From Alishewanella tabrizica (GTDB taxonomy: Bacteria > Pseudomonadota > Gammaproteobacteria > Enterobacterales > Alteromonadaceae), in assembly GCF_014652375.1 (NCBI RefSeq), contig NZ_BMYR01000002.1, positions 310,001-374,000 on the forward strand: a stretch of 64,000 nucleotides of DNA. The letters run 5' to 3'. The notes beneath the pieces are model-generated. The model was not told where the DNA came from and did no database searches. It worked only from the letters and a program-made list of their open reading frames with translations. Each line of letters begins with the position of its first letter. Positions within the stretch are counted from its first letter, which is position 1. Of the stretch, positions 8,754-17,716 are shown piece by piece. The position numbers were made by a program, and so were the translations under genes.

Positions 8754-10874
8754 GTGACTCCCATCGTAAAATCATTCCAGTTCGGCCAACACACTTTAAC
8801 CTTAGAAACCGGCGTAATCGCCCGTCAGGCAGATGCCGCAGTGCTGGCAAGCCTGGGAGATACCTCCGTTTTAGTAACTGTTGTTGGTAAAAAAGAAGCT
8901 AAGCCTGGTCAAGACTTCTTTCCATTAACCGTAAATTACCAGGAAAAAATGTATGCCGCTGGCCGTATTCCGGGCGGTTTTTTTAAGCGTGAAGGCCGTC
9001 CAAGCGAAGGCGAAACCTTAACTTCGCGTTTAATTGACAGACCTATTCGTCCGTTGTTCCCAGAAGGTTTCAATAACGAAGTTCAGGTTATTGCGACTGT
9101 GGTCTCTGTACAACCTGAAATCCAGCCAGACATCGTTGCCTTAATCGGTACTTCTGCCGCCTTAGCCTTATCAGGTATTCCATTCGCGGGTCCTATCGGT
9201 GCCGCCCGTGTTGGTTATATCAATAACCAATACGTATTAAACCCATCAGAAGACGAGCTGAAAACCTCTAAGTTAGACTTAGTGGTTGCCGGTACTGCCG
9301 GTGCGGTATTAATGGTGGAATCAGAAGCCAGCATCCTGTCAGAAGATGTGATGCTAGGTGCGGTTATGTATGGTCATGAGCAAATGCAAATTGCTATTAA
9401 TGCCATCAATGAATTTGCTGCTGAAGGCGGCAAGCCTAAGTGGAACTGGCAAGCGCCTGCCAAGAACGAGCCATTAATTGCTAAAATTGATGAGCTGGCT
9501 CGCGGCCAATTAGGCGAAGCTTACCAGATCACTGAAAAAGCTAAGCGCTATGAGCGTATTGCTGAAATCAAAGCGGCTTTAGTTGAAAAGTTGACTGCTG
9601 AGCTGGCTGAAGGCGAAGAGTTAAACAAAAACGAAGTAGGCGAGATTTTCCACGATTTAGAATCAAAAGTAGTGCGTGGCCGTATCACCAAAGGTGAGCC
9701 GCGTATTGATGGCCGCGATCCAGAAATGATCCGTGGTTTAAGCGTGATGACGGGCGTATTACCACGTACTCACGGTTCTGCATTATTTACCCGTGGTGAA
9801 ACTCAGGCGCTGGTAACAGCAACCTTGGGTACAGCCCGTGATGCCCAAAACATCGATGATTTGTTAAGTGCTAAAACCGATACCTTTATGCTGCATTATA
9901 ACTTCCCTCCATACTGTGTGGGCGAGACTGGCATGGTAGGTTCACCGAAGCGTCGCGAAATCGGCCATGGCCGTTTAGCTAAGCGTGGTGTGTTAGCGGT
10001 AATGCCAGATTTTAATGATTTCCCATACACTGTTCGTATCGTGTCTGAAATCACCGAATCTAACGGTTCAAGCTCTATGGCTTCTGTGTGTGGTTCTTCA
10101 TTAGCCCTGATGGATGCGGGTGTACCTATCAAAGCCTCTGTAGCGGGTATCGCTATGGGCTTGGTGAAAGAAGGCGATGACTTCGTTGTTCTGTCAGATA
10201 TCTTAGGTGACGAAGATCACTTAGGGGATATGGACTTTAAAGTAGCCGGTACTACCGAAGGTATTACTGCACTGCAAATGGACATTAAGATCGACGGTAT
10301 TACCCAAGAAATCATGCAAATTGCGCTTAAGCAAGCTAAAGCGGCACGTTTGCATATTCTGAACGTAATGGATCAGGCGATCAGCGGTCACCGTGAAGAA
10401 ATGTCTGAATACGCGCCACGTATTTACACCATGAAGATTAACCCGGAGAAAATCCGTGAAGTTATCGGTAAAGGTGGTGCGGTAATTCGTCAAATCACTG
10501 AAGAATCAGGTACCACTATTGAGCTGGAAGATGACGGCAGTATCAAAATTGCTGCAACGACCGCCAAAGCCGCGCAAATTGCTATCGACAAGATCAATGC
10601 GATTACTGCAGAGATTGAAGTTGGTACTATTTACCAAGGTGAAGTGGTACGTATCGTTGATTTCGGTGCTTTCGTTAACGTCTTACCAGGCAAAGATGGT
10701 TTAGTACACATTTCACAAATCTCTGATGAGCGTGTGCAAAATGTTAGCGAGCATTTGCAAGTCGGTCAGAAAGTTGCTGTTAAGGTACTAGAAGTTGATA
10801 AACAAGGCCGCGTGCGTCTGAGTATCAAAGAAGCCGTTGCTAAACCTGCTGCAGAAGCGGCTACAGAAGTATAA
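8754..10874 (+). CDS. pnp: Polyribonucleotide nucleotidyltransferase (PNPase)
   Basis: PNPase is a phosphorolytic 3'-5' exoribonuclease and a partner of the RNA degradosome. The protein has 706 residues and starts with GTG, preceded by AAAGGAA. It has two RNase PH-type domains (about 1-230 and 310-545) separated by a helical linker, a KH domain with the [11 protein letters not shown] loop (about 555-610) and an S1 domain (about 620-690, [19 protein letters not shown]). The leader after the rpsO terminator has a TATACT at 8684-8689 but no well-spaced -35 box. In E. coli the pnp leader is cut by RNase III for autoregulation; this is plausible but not shown here. nlpI follows after 2 nt. Confidence 0.98.
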   Translation: MTPIVKSFQFGQHTLTLETGVIARQADAAVLASLGDTSVLVTVVGKKEAKPGQDFFPLTVNYQEKMYAAGRIPGGFFKREGRPSEGETLTSRLIDRPIRPLFPEGFNNEVQVIATVVSVQPEIQPDIVALIGTSAALALSGIPFAGPIGAARVGYINNQYVLNPSEDELKTSKLDLVVAGTAGAVLMVESEASILSEDVMLGAVMYGHEQMQIAINAINEFAAEGGKPKWNWQAPAKNEPLIAKIDELARGQLGEAYQITEKAKRYERIAEIKAALVEKLTAELAEGEELNKNEVGEIFHDLESKVVRGRITKGEPRIDGRDPEMIRGLSVMTGVLPRTHGSALFTRGETQALVTATLGTARDAQNIDDLLSAKTDTFMLHYNFPPYCVGETGMVGSPKRREIGHGRLAKRGVLAVMPDFNDFPYTVRIVSEITESNGSSSMASVCGSSLALMDAGVPIKASVAGIAMGLVKEGDDFVVLSDILGDEDHLGDMDFKVAGTTEGITALQMDIKIDGITQEIMQIALKQAKAARLHILNVMDQAISGHREEMSEYAPRIYTMKINPEKIREVIGKGGAVIRQITEESGTTIELEDDGSIKIAATTAKAAQIAIDKINAITAEIEVGTIYQGEVVRIVDFGAFVNVLPGKDGLVHISQISDERVQNVSEHLQVGQKVAVKVLEVDKQGRVRLSIKEAVAKPAAEAATEV

Positions 10875-10876
10875 TA

Positions 10877-11770
10877 GTGACGAAAACGCTACTTAAACTC
10901 GCCCTGGTAACAGGGTTAGTCACGCTAACAGGTTGCGCCCAGCAACCTGTTAGTATGCAAGAGGCTTGGTTAACCCCTGAGCCTTTGCAAGTGCCTTACC
11001 GGAATGAATTAGCGATAGCGCGCCTAAGCGAAATTTTGCAGCGTGCTGAGTTAACGGAAGCACAAAGTGCCCAATTGTTTTATGATCGTGGCGTGATGTA
11101 CGATAGCGTTGGCTTACGTTCATTAGCGCGCTTAGATTTTATGCGGGCGTTGCGGTTAAAACCCGATATGCCAGACGCGTATAATTTTCTAGGCATTCAT
11201 TACACCTTAGTCGGCAATTTCGACCAAGCGTACGAGGCCTTTGATTCTGCCTTAGAATTAGCTCCTGATTATGATTACGCGTATTTAAACCGCGCCATTG
11301 CGTTTTATTACGCTGGCCGTTTTGATTTAGCGCAGCCTGATTTTGAGCAGTTCTTACAGCTAAAGCCTAACGATCCTTATCGAGTTTTATGGCGGTACAT
11401 TGGCTTTTCAGCCGTAGCGCCAGACACGGCTAAGTTGGCGTTAAATACCCATCTGTTGGCGCTAGCGCCGGATGATTGGGCTACTAATCTTGTTCGTTTC
11501 TATGCCGGTGAACTGTCTGAGCAAGCGCTGTTAACCTCTATTTTGACCGAGTTAACAGGGCCCAAGCAATTAGCAGAACGCTTATGTGAGGCCTATTTCT
11601 ATTTGGCTAAATGGCATCAAGCAAAAGGTAACCAAGCGCAAGCGTTAGTTTACTATCATAAAACATTGGCGACCAATGTGTATGAATTTGTTGAGCATCG
11701 TTATGCACGGATGGAAATCGCTAAACTGCGCGGCGAAGAAGTTAGTAATGAAGCGCCAGAGTTTAATTAA
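10877..11770 (+). CDS. nlpI: Lipoprotein NlpI, TPR protein
   Basis: This outer-membrane lipoprotein carries tetratricopeptide repeats. In E. coli NlpI is the adaptor that delivers the murein hydrolase MepS to the protease Prc. The protein has 297 residues from a GTG start 2 nt after pnp. The signal peptide ends at the lipobox LTGC (Cys19). The repeats run from about residue 60 (YDRGVMYDSVGLRSLARLDF, then AYNFLGIHYTLVGNFDQAYE and AYLNRAIAFYYAGRFDLAQ). Length, repeats and position after pnp match the E. coli gene. A strong intrinsic terminator starts 17 nt after its stop, inside the next reading frame. Confidence 0.93.
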   Translation: MTKTLLKLALVTGLVTLTGCAQQPVSMQEAWLTPEPLQVPYRNELAIARLSEILQRAELTEAQSAQLFYDRGVMYDSVGLRSLARLDFMRALRLKPDMPDAYNFLGIHYTLVGNFDQAYEAFDSALELAPDYDYAYLNRAIAFYYAGRFDLAQPDFEQFLQLKPNDPYRVLWRYIGFSAVAPDTAKLALNTHLLALAPDDWATNLVRFYAGELSEQALLTSILTELTGPKQLAERLCEAYFYLAKWHQAKGNQAQALVYYHKTLATNVYEFVEHRYARMEIAKLRGEEVSNEAPEFN

Positions 11771-12947
11771 GTTAGTCACTAGTCTTAAAAAAAGCCGGCT
11801 TGCTGGCTTTTTTCTTTTGGGGCTGCTGTTGGGATGTCAACCAACGGCGCTGCAGGAAGAACAGCAGCTTATGCTGGCCGCTAAAACAGACGCTATAGCA
11901 GCAAAACGCTTGGCACGGCAACGTTTAGCAAGCAATGAATTACCTGCCGCTTTAGCATGGTGGCGCCAAGCCGCACGTTTAGGTGCACAAGATGCGCTAG
12001 AACACGCCATAAGGTTACAGATCCGTTTAGAAGGCAAGCTGGCTACTGCACATTGGCTCACTCAGCAGCCACACTTACCAACCCTTAATAATCCGGCTAT
12101 ATTGGCTGAGCTTGGAATATGGTCAAAAAACGTCCCCCAAACCGATGTGGCAGCTTGGCAGCACACTGCAGGCTGCGCCCTGACGTTGCAACCTGTTGTA
12201 AGCCACGCACAAGGTGAGCGTACCTGGCAGGCATTACTTAATGCGTGGCAACACGATCCACAATTAGCGCAGTTACCCGTGTGTTTTAAGCCTTTATTGC
12301 GCGTTAACAGTACTGAATTAAACTGCAGTGAGCAGCTTGGTCAGCGTATTACATGTAATTATGCCGTATTGGCGCCGAGGGTGGCACAGGGTGATTTTCA
12401 GCAATTACTGGTTATGGCTGGGCGTGGTGTGGCCAGTTATAACAATGGTATTGTACAATTGCCTGAAGAGGCAAGCTTAGGCTTATTACGGCATGAGTTT
12501 ATGCATATTGCTGGGTTTTTAGATGAATACGCATTAGCGCCCATCATTGCTAAAACGCTATGTCAGCCGGGGCGTATGGCGCCGAATTTATTAGTAGGCA
12601 ATGACAGTAAGGTGGTAGCACGCTATGCTAAGCGTTATGGTGTAGCTCAGACAAGTTTGCAACTTACTCCTGTAGACACCTGTAACGCCGTTGGTTTACA
12701 AGCATATCGCCCGATTGCCGTTATAACACCGATGCGCCATCTTGACGCGCCCATGCCCGCGCTTTACCAGCAGTTATTGCTAAAGGCGCTTGCCACTCCA
12801 CAGCAGCTGATGCCGGTACAATATTATTTTGCGTATTTAGCGCGACAAGAACAAGCGTGGCAAAATTGGCAGCACTTTATGCAAGGTGCTGCCGCGTTTG
12901 GTTATCCAGCCGCAATTTCGGCGTTAGCGGTTGAGGTAGGGGAATAA
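11748..12947 (+). CDS. Putative lipoprotein with HExxH zinc-protease-like motif
   Basis: I do not recognise the family. The 399-residue product starts at the ATG at 11748, overlapping the nlpI end by 23 bp. A lipoprotein signal with lipobox LLGC (Cys30) is followed by a Sel1/TPR-like helical segment (about 45-100, with ALAWWRQAARLGAQDALEHA) and a globular part with several Cys residues. His249-Glu250 and His253 form HEFMH, followed by IAGFLDEY. HExxH with a nearby Asp-Glu-Tyr recalls zinc metallopeptidases such as those in family M64, although the spacing differs by one residue. Its location after nlpI suggests an envelope role. The opening codons double as a terminator hairpin (11788-11813), so expression may depend on read-through. 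Peptidase activity is inference. Confidence 0.8.
   Translation: MKRQSLIKLVTSLKKSRLAGFFLLGLLLGCQPTALQEEQQLMLAAKTDAIAAKRLARQRLASNELPAALAWWRQAARLGAQDALEHAIRLQIRLEGKLATAHWLTQQPHLPTLNNPAILAELGIWSKNVPQTDVAAWQHTAGCALTLQPVVSHAQGERTWQALLNAWQHDPQLAQLPVCFKPLLRVNSTELNCSEQLGQRITCNYAVLAPRVAQGDFQQLLVMAGRGVASYNNGIVQLPEEASLGLLRHEFMHIAGFLDEYALAPIIAKTLCQPGRMAPNLLVGNDSKVVARYAKRYGVAQTSLQLTPVDTCNAVGLQAYRPIAVITPMRHLDAPMPALYQQLLLKALATPQQLMPVQYYFAYLARQEQAWQNWQHFMQGAAAFGYPAAISALAVEVGE
11788..11818 (+). terminator. Intrinsic terminator after nlpI, inside the next gene
   Basis: The left arm (AAAAAAGCCGG, 11788-11798) pairs with CTGGCTTTTTT (11803-11813) across a CTTG tetraloop, with one G-U pair, and further T's follow. 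It lies 17 nt after the nlpI stop and within codons 14-24 of the following lipoprotein gene, where it encodes the signal peptide. Confidence 0.75.
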
Positions 12948-12955
12948 TCAACGGG

Positions 12956-13312
12956 TTAGAGATTGATTAACTCGTCTAACTCGCGGTTTAACAGCGCGGG
13001 ATCGCCTAAGTTTAGCTCAAGTAATCGACGTAAATGACTAATACTGTCGATATCAATTTTGTCGCAATGTAAGCCTAAAACGTCGGCATGTTGATGCGCA
13101 ATACTGACTTGCATGGTTATGGTTTCCTCACTCTCACTTAAGTGTAAGCTTAGTAACAGTGGGCTGGTACCCGTACTCACGGTTTCAGCCGGTTTTTTTA
13201 TCAAGGCGCCTTTAAGGGAAAGATCGATGACCTCAGTGGCATAGCGATGTCCATCACTGACCAGCTCTGCCTGACTAAAAAAACGTACACGTTTAAAATG
13301 TCTTTGTTCCAT
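12956..13312 (-). CDS. PilZ-domain protein, c-di-GMP-binding candidate
   Basis: This is a small 118-residue cytoplasmic protein consisting of little more than one PilZ domain. The two c-di-GMP-binding signatures are visible: an RxxxR-type motif near the N-terminus (QRHFKRVRF) and DLSLKG (the D/NxSxxG motif) about 25 residues later. The start at 13312 is chosen because GGAGGG lies just upstream and the domain begins immediately after it; a longer upstream reading has no matching features. It faces the + strand lipoprotein gene tail to tail, 8 nt apart. The window also encodes two EAL/GGDEF proteins, so c-di-GMP signalling is active in this organism, but no specific partner is implied. Confidence 0.85.
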   Translation of the reverse strand: MEQRHFKRVRFFSQAELVSDGHRYATEVIDLSLKGALIKKPAETVSTGTSPLLLSLHLSESEETITMQVSIAHQHADVLGLHCDKIDIDSISHLRRLLELNLGDPALLNRELDELINL

Positions 13313-13485
13313 AATCCCTCCACTGAATTGCAATAAGCTTAGCAAGGGCTGCAGCACAAGCATATAGGTGCAGCATAAATATGTTAGCTCCCGCTGAATG
13401 TGAAGGTACAAAAGAACAGCGTAACATGGTGCTAAGCGATGCTACGAAGCTGAAATGGTAACATTTAGAAAGGCAAGATGTTGTC

Positions 13486-13527
13486 TTGGCTCACGTTAGA
13501 TACCAACAGGTACATAACGTGAGCCAA
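13486..13527. repeat. Long hairpin between lipA and the PilZ gene
   Basis: TTGGCTCACGTTA (13486-13498) and TAACGTGAGCCAA (13515-13527) are perfect inverted 13-mers. Inside the 16-nt loop, TACC and GGTA add four more pairs around AACA. No T run follows on either strand, so it is not a standard terminator. It lies 21 nt beyond the lipA stop and may stabilise the lipA mRNA 3' end. Confidence 0.7.
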
Positions 13528-13548
13528 AACTGTAGGGCTTTTATTCGC

Positions 13549-14514
13549 TTAGCTAATATCTTCACCTGCTGCTTGGCGATCAGCATGGTAGCTGGAGCGC
13601 ACAAAAGGCCCACAGGCTGCATGCTTAAAGCCAATTTCATTAGCATAGGCTTTGATTTCATCAAATTCAGCGGGTGGCATAAAACGTCTTACGGGCAAGT
13701 GATGCTTACTGGGTTGTAAGTATTGACCAACGGTTAGCATATCGACATTATGCTCGCGTAAATCGCGTAGCACCTCTAACAGCTCGTCTGTGGTTTCGCC
13801 TAAGCCAACCATTAAACCCGATTTAGTCGAAACGTTCGGGTGAGCTTCTTTAAAGCGTTTTAATAGTTGTAATGACCATTTGTAATCGGCACCCGGCCGC
13901 GCCAGTTTGTAAAGGCGAGGAGCCGTTTCTAGGTTATGGTTAAACACATCTGGTGGGCTTTTACTTAAAATGTCTAACGCAACGTCCATGCGGCCACGGA
14001 AGTCGGGGACTAATACTTCAATTTTAATGTCAGGGCTGTATTTGCGAATCGCCGTAATACAATCAGCAAAGTGTTGTGCGCCGCCATCACGTAAATCATC
14101 ACGATCGACCGAGGTGATCACCACGTATTTTAATTTCATATCGCGAATGGTCAGTGCCAATTTTTCAGGCTCTTCTGCGCTTGGCGGTAAGGGTCTGCCA
14201 TGCGCAACGTCGCAAAATGGGCAACGACGCGTACAGATGGCGCCCAGAATCATAAAGGTTGCGGTGCCATGGTTAAAACATTCAGATAAGTTAGGGCATG
14301 AGGCTTCTTCACACACCGAATGTAAGCCATGTTTGCGCAGGGCGCCTTTAATTTCGTCGATGCGCTCGGTGCTTTTAGGCAGTTTTATCTTTAGCCATGC
14401 CGGTTTGCGTAGCAGTTCATCGCGTTCAGTGGGTAATACTTTTACGGGGATTAATGCCATTTTTTCGGCATCGCGCAGTTTTACACCGGGCTCCATACGT
14501 GCTGTTTTTGTCAT
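13549..14514 (-). CDS. lipA: Lipoyl synthase
   Basis: LipA is a radical SAM enzyme that inserts two sulfurs into octanoyl groups on lipoyl domains of pyruvate and 2-oxoglutarate dehydrogenases and the glycine cleavage system. The protein has 321 residues, as in E. coli. The auxiliary iron-sulfur cluster motif [12 protein letters not shown] and the radical SAM motif CTRRCPFC are intact, and the C-terminal SSYHAD segment supplies the conserved Arg-Ser-Ser-Tyr. It is one base from the end of lipB, giving the usual lipB-lipA operon and a direct substrate hand-off: LipB attaches octanoate and LipA sulfurates it. Confidence 0.98.
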   Translation of the reverse strand: MTKTARMEPGVKLRDAEKMALIPVKVLPTERDELLRKPAWLKIKLPKSTERIDEIKGALRKHGLHSVCEEASCPNLSECFNHGTATFMILGAICTRRCPFCDVAHGRPLPPSAEEPEKLALTIRDMKLKYVVITSVDRDDLRDGGAQHFADCITAIRKYSPDIKIEVLVPDFRGRMDVALDILSKSPPDVFNHNLETAPRLYKLARPGADYKWSLQLLKRFKEAHPNVSTKSGLMVGLGETTDELLEVLRDLREHNVDMLTVGQYLQPSKHHLPVRRFMPPAEFDEIKAYANEIGFKHAACGPFVRSSYHADRQAAGEDIS

Positions 14515-14515
14515 A

Positions 14516-15169
14516 TCAGTTATTTAACCCCGTTTTAAACACTGGCTCGCTGATGGCCAGCTGTTGTTGAAATAATGCAGCCAGTTGGGTACTGGCTTCG
14601 GAAATCGTTACGGGCCCGCCTAAATCAGCACTTTTTACCATTTGCATACCAGCGTATCCACAAGGATTAATTTGGCTAAAAGGGCTAAGATCCATATCAA
14701 CATTTAAGGCTAAGCCATGAAAACTACAGCCCTTACGGATCCTTAAGCCTAAAGACGCAATTTTCGCACCGTTAACATATACGCCGGGTGCATCACTTTT
14801 GGCTTCAGCCTTAATGCCGTAGTGGCTTAAAAGCGTGATGAGAATATGCTCAAGTAACGTAACTAATTGTCGCACGCCCAGATTACGACGTTTGATATCG
14901 AGTAATACATAGGCGACTAATTGGCCTGGCCCATGATAGGTGACTTGGCCACCGCGATCGACTTGAACTACGGGGATATCGCCGGCAAACAACAGATGTT
15001 CTGCTTTTCCCGCTTGTCCTTGGGTAAAAACGGGATGATGCTCAAGCAACCAGATCTCATCTGGCGTGTCGCTGTTGCGCTGATCGGTGAAATGTTGCAT
15101 GGCTTGCCAGATCTGCGTGTAATCTTGTAAACCAAGCTGACGGATCACAAGTTGCTGAGTAATAGACAC
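14516..15169 (-). CDS. lipB: Octanoyl-ACP:protein N-octanoyltransferase
   Basis: LipB moves octanoate from acyl carrier protein to the lysine of lipoyl domains, the first step of endogenous lipoate synthesis. A GTG start at 15169 is chosen: GGAG lies 6-7 nt upstream and the resulting 217-residue protein fits the family's 213 or so. Longer readings add an unrelated leader. Key features are [15 protein letters not shown], the catalytic Lys in [12 protein letters not shown] and the catalytic Cys in NPCGYAGM. It sits between ybeD and lipA on the same strand, the standard arrangement. Confidence 0.96.
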   Translation of the reverse strand: MSITQQLVIRQLGLQDYTQIWQAMQHFTDQRNSDTPDEIWLLEHHPVFTQGQAGKAEHLLFAGDIPVVQVDRGGQVTYHGPGQLVAYVLLDIKRRNLGVRQLVTLLEHILITLLSHYGIKAEAKSDAPGVYVNGAKIASLGLRIRKGCSFHGLALNVDMDLSPFSQINPCGYAGMQMVKSADLGGPVTISEASTQLAALFQQQLAISEPVFKTGLNN

Positions 15170-15246
15170 GGCATACTCCGTAAATAAACTGCTGGTATTA
15201 TAATGCGAACAGGCATGAATACGAAGTAGCATGCCACAGGTTAACG

Positions 15247-15528
15247 TTATAACACGTAACGAACCAGTTCAATTTTGCCAAGCTCGGTGTACAGTAATTC
15301 TATATGTTCTTTACTGGTAACGGTCACTTTAATGGAAACTGAATGATAATTTCCCTTGGCGCTTGGCTTTACTTGTGGGCTGTAATCCGTTGCCTGAGTA
15401 TGTTGTTGGATCACCGTCATCACGTCGTCGACCAGTCGTGCTTCTGCTAACCCTAATACTTTAAAGTTAAACTGGCAGGGAAATTCTAAGTATTCATCAA
15501 ATTTGGTGTTTTTAACTTCAGTAACCAT
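15247..15528 (-). CDS. ybeD: YbeD family protein (DUF493)
   Basis: This is a small cytoplasmic protein of 93 residues; E. coli YbeD has 87. The E. coli structure shows an ACT-like alpha/beta fold similar to regulatory domains, but its molecular role is not settled. The sequence has the family's [15 protein letters not shown] and [23 protein letters not shown] segments. It lies between dacA and lipB, the same position as in E. coli, which suggests a link to lipoate metabolism or simply a conserved operon. A terminator lies upstream at 15566-15590, so it has its own promoter or depends on read-through from dacA. Confidence 0.93.
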   Translation of the reverse strand: MVTEVKNTKFDEYLEFPCQFNFKVLGLAEARLVDDVMTVIQQHTQATDYSPQVKPSAKGNYHSVSIKVTVTSKEHIELLYTELGKIELVRYVL

Positions 15529-15565
15529 CGTCTTATCTCTGTGTCATTTACACGGGTATTCTAAC

Positions 15566-15590
15566 AAAAAATCCCGGCAGCTGCCGGGAC
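15566..15590 (-). terminator. Intrinsic terminator after dacA
   Basis: The perfect palindrome TCCCGGCAGCTGCCGGGA (15572-15589) is followed on the minus strand by six T's (15571-15566). It starts 22 nt beyond the dacA stop. Confidence 0.9.
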
Positions 15591-15611
15591 TTGGGTTAAA
15601 AGTGCCAGTGC

Positions 15612-16775
15612 TTAATTAAATTGCATTTTAATGTAATCAATCATCCGACTGAAAAACCCACCTTTTTCAACCGTTTCTAACGCCACTAGCGGATATTCTG
15701 CAACCTCTTGTTGCTCGGTGCGTAAGAATATTTTGCCGACCACTTGGCCTTTAGATATCGGGGCGACGAGTTGTTGATCCAAGGCGATCTCGGCTTTTAA
15801 ATTACGACGTTGACCGCGTGGTAAGGTAATGGGTGTTGCTTGTGCTAAGCCCAGTTCAATAGTTTCTTTCGCACCTTGCCAAATGCGTTGATCAGCAAAT
15901 TTCTCACCGGCTTGATAAGGCGAAAACGTTTCAAAAAAACGGAAGCCGTATGTCAGTAATTTTTTATTTTCTGCCGCGCGAGCCCGCTCGTTTGCTGTGC
16001 CCATAACCACGGATACTAAGCGCATGCCTTCACGTGTTGCCGAGGTAATTAAACTAAAACCGGCCTCCTTAGTATAACCGGTTTTAATACCATCCACTTC
16101 TAAGCTGCGATCCCATAATAAAGAATTACGATTAGATTGACGGATATTGTTATATGCAAATTCGCGCTCAGAATATAACGCGTATAAATCGGGTACATCA
16201 CGAATTAACGCCCGTGATAAAATGGCCATATCGCGCGGGGTAGTGTATTGATCTTCAAGATGGAGGCCATGGCTGTTGCTAAAACGAGAATTTACCATGC
16301 CTAAACGCTCGGCATGGGCGTTCATGAGATCAACAAAAGCACCTTCGGTACCGGCGATATGTTCAGCCATGGCAACACACGCATCGTTCCCTGATTGAAT
16401 CATAATACCGCGCGCTAAATCTTCTACCTTAACTTGGGTACCCACTTCAATAAACATTAATGACGAACCAGGGAAGTTTTTCGACCAGGCACGCTCACTG
16501 ACGGTAACCATATCTTGCAAGCCAATATTGCCTTGCTTTAACTCCATGCCGATAACATAAATTGTCATCATTTTTGTTAAGCTAGCTGGAGCAAGCGACA
16601 TGTCCGCGTTTTCTTCGGATAACACCGCACCGGTGTCATAGTCCACAAGGATATGCCCTTTTGCGGCAACGGTAGGCGCTTGCGGCGTTACGGTTTGCGC
16701 GCTTACGGAAGCGGTTAAACAGACGCTACTGATAGCTAATGCGGCGGCGCTGATAATGTATTGATAGCTTGTCAT
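15612..16775 (-). CDS. dacA: D-alanyl-D-alanine carboxypeptidase (PBP5/6 type)
   Basis: This periplasmic enzyme trims the terminal D-Ala from peptidoglycan pentapeptides. The protein has 387 residues and a cleavable signal peptide ending near VSA-Q27. The active-site motifs are SLTK (Ser65 nucleophile, Lys68), SGN in QSGNDACVAMAEH and KTG in DGIKTGYTKEAG. The C-terminal beta domain (about 275-365) is followed by an amphipathic helix ending IDYIKMQFN that anchors PBP5 and PBP6 to the inner membrane. It follows rlpA, rodA and mrdA, as in the E. coli elongation cluster. Confidence 0.97.
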   Translation of the reverse strand: MTSYQYIISAAALAISSVCLTASVSAQTVTPQAPTVAAKGHILVDYDTGAVLSEENADMSLAPASLTKMMTIYVIGMELKQGNIGLQDMVTVSERAWSKNFPGSSLMFIEVGTQVKVEDLARGIMIQSGNDACVAMAEHIAGTEGAFVDLMNAHAERLGMVNSRFSNSHGLHLEDQYTTPRDMAILSRALIRDVPDLYALYSEREFAYNNIRQSNRNSLLWDRSLEVDGIKTGYTKEAGFSLITSATREGMRLVSVVMGTANERARAAENKKLLTYGFRFFETFSPYQAGEKFADQRIWQGAKETIELGLAQATPITLPRGQRRNLKAEIALDQQLVAPISKGQVVGKIFLRTEQQEVAEYPLVALETVEKGGFFSRMIDYIKMQFN

Positions 16776-16815
16776 GGTACCTATTCTTTTGTTTAAGTTG
16801 TGAAAGTGTTATTCG

Positions 16816-17715
16816 TTAGCCGCATTGGCGACGATCGAAAAAGAAGGCTTCTGGATAGTTAGCCGCCCGAAAGCGTCTTAGCCAGTCATTCGCTTGTTGC
16901 ATGTCTGACGTTGGCCCCACGAGTAAACGGTGTAAACCGTTACCAGAACGAACTTCAGTAGGAACCGAGTATTGTTGTGCAATTTGCTGTTGTAGTTGAT
17001 TCGCACGACGGTTATCGCTGCTGGCCACGAGTTGAATATAGCACTGTCTGGCTAAGGTGCCGACAACCTGTGACGAGCTGCTTGAACTGCTTGTTGTAGG
17101 GGTTCGTGAGCTACCCCGCGGCTGATTAGCCAGCATAGCTGGAGATTTTAACAATTCAACCTTAACCCTGGCTGTACCGCGCTTAAGCATACCAATTTTG
17201 TAGGCGGCTGAGTACGATAAATCAATCACGCGATCTTGATGAAAAGGACCACGATCATTAACGCGCACAATGGCGCTTTGTTTAGTATCTAAATTGGTAA
17301 CACGAACATACGAGGGTAAAGGCAGGGTCTTATGTGCCGCGGTCATAGCAAACATATTATAGACTTCACCATTCGAGGTGTAATGACCATGAAATTTATT
17401 GCCATACCAAGAGGCAATACCAATTTCTTCATGTTCTGTAATGTTGGCCAAGGGTAAATAGTTTATACCAAATATATTATAAGGATTATTTCCCCCTCGG
17501 CTTAAGGGTTCGGCTTGCGGATCGGGATCGGTCATTTCTAACAGCGTGGGTAATCTGTCTGGAATGCTGTCTTTATCCTGCTGATAACGCCCTTCATTGG
17601 GTGATACCATTTTTTTGCTGCTGGGAGGTGTGTCAGGGACTTGTGGTTTGCTACTGCAAGCAGTTAACACTAAGGCCGAGAGTAAGCAGATACCGCTAAA
17701 AATTATTCTGGTCAT
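16816..17715 (-). CDS. rlpA: Septal ring lipoprotein RlpA, lytic transglycosylase type
   Basis: RlpA is an outer-membrane lipoprotein that localises to division sites; the Pseudomonas aeruginosa protein cleaves glycan strands lacking stem peptides. The 299-residue product has the lipobox LTAC (Cys20) and a double-psi beta-barrel domain (about 95-185) containing GIASWYGNKFHGHYTSNGE, AAHKTLPLPSYVRVTN and VNDRGPFHQDRVIDLS, with the conserved His and Asp. A Ser-rich linker leads to a C-terminal SPOR domain (about 220-298) that binds denuded peptidoglycan. It starts 1 nt after rodA, indicating tight cotranscription. Confidence 0.96.
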   Translation of the reverse strand: MTRIIFSGICLLSALVLTACSSKPQVPDTPPSSKKMVSPNEGRYQQDKDSIPDRLPTLLEMTDPDPQAEPLSRGGNNPYNIFGINYLPLANITEHEEIGIASWYGNKFHGHYTSNGEVYNMFAMTAAHKTLPLPSYVRVTNLDTKQSAIVRVNDRGPFHQDRVIDLSYSAAYKIGMLKRGTARVKVELLKSPAMLANQPRGSSRTPTTSSSSSSSQVVGTLARQCYIQLVASSDNRRANQLQQQIAQQYSVPTEVRSGNGLHRLLVGPTSDMQQANDWLRRFRAANYPEAFFFDRRQCG

Positions 17716-17716
17716 A

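Noticed and set aside
13486-13719. + strand frame across the end of lipA
   Set aside because: It is antisense to lipA and has no family match or ribosome site.
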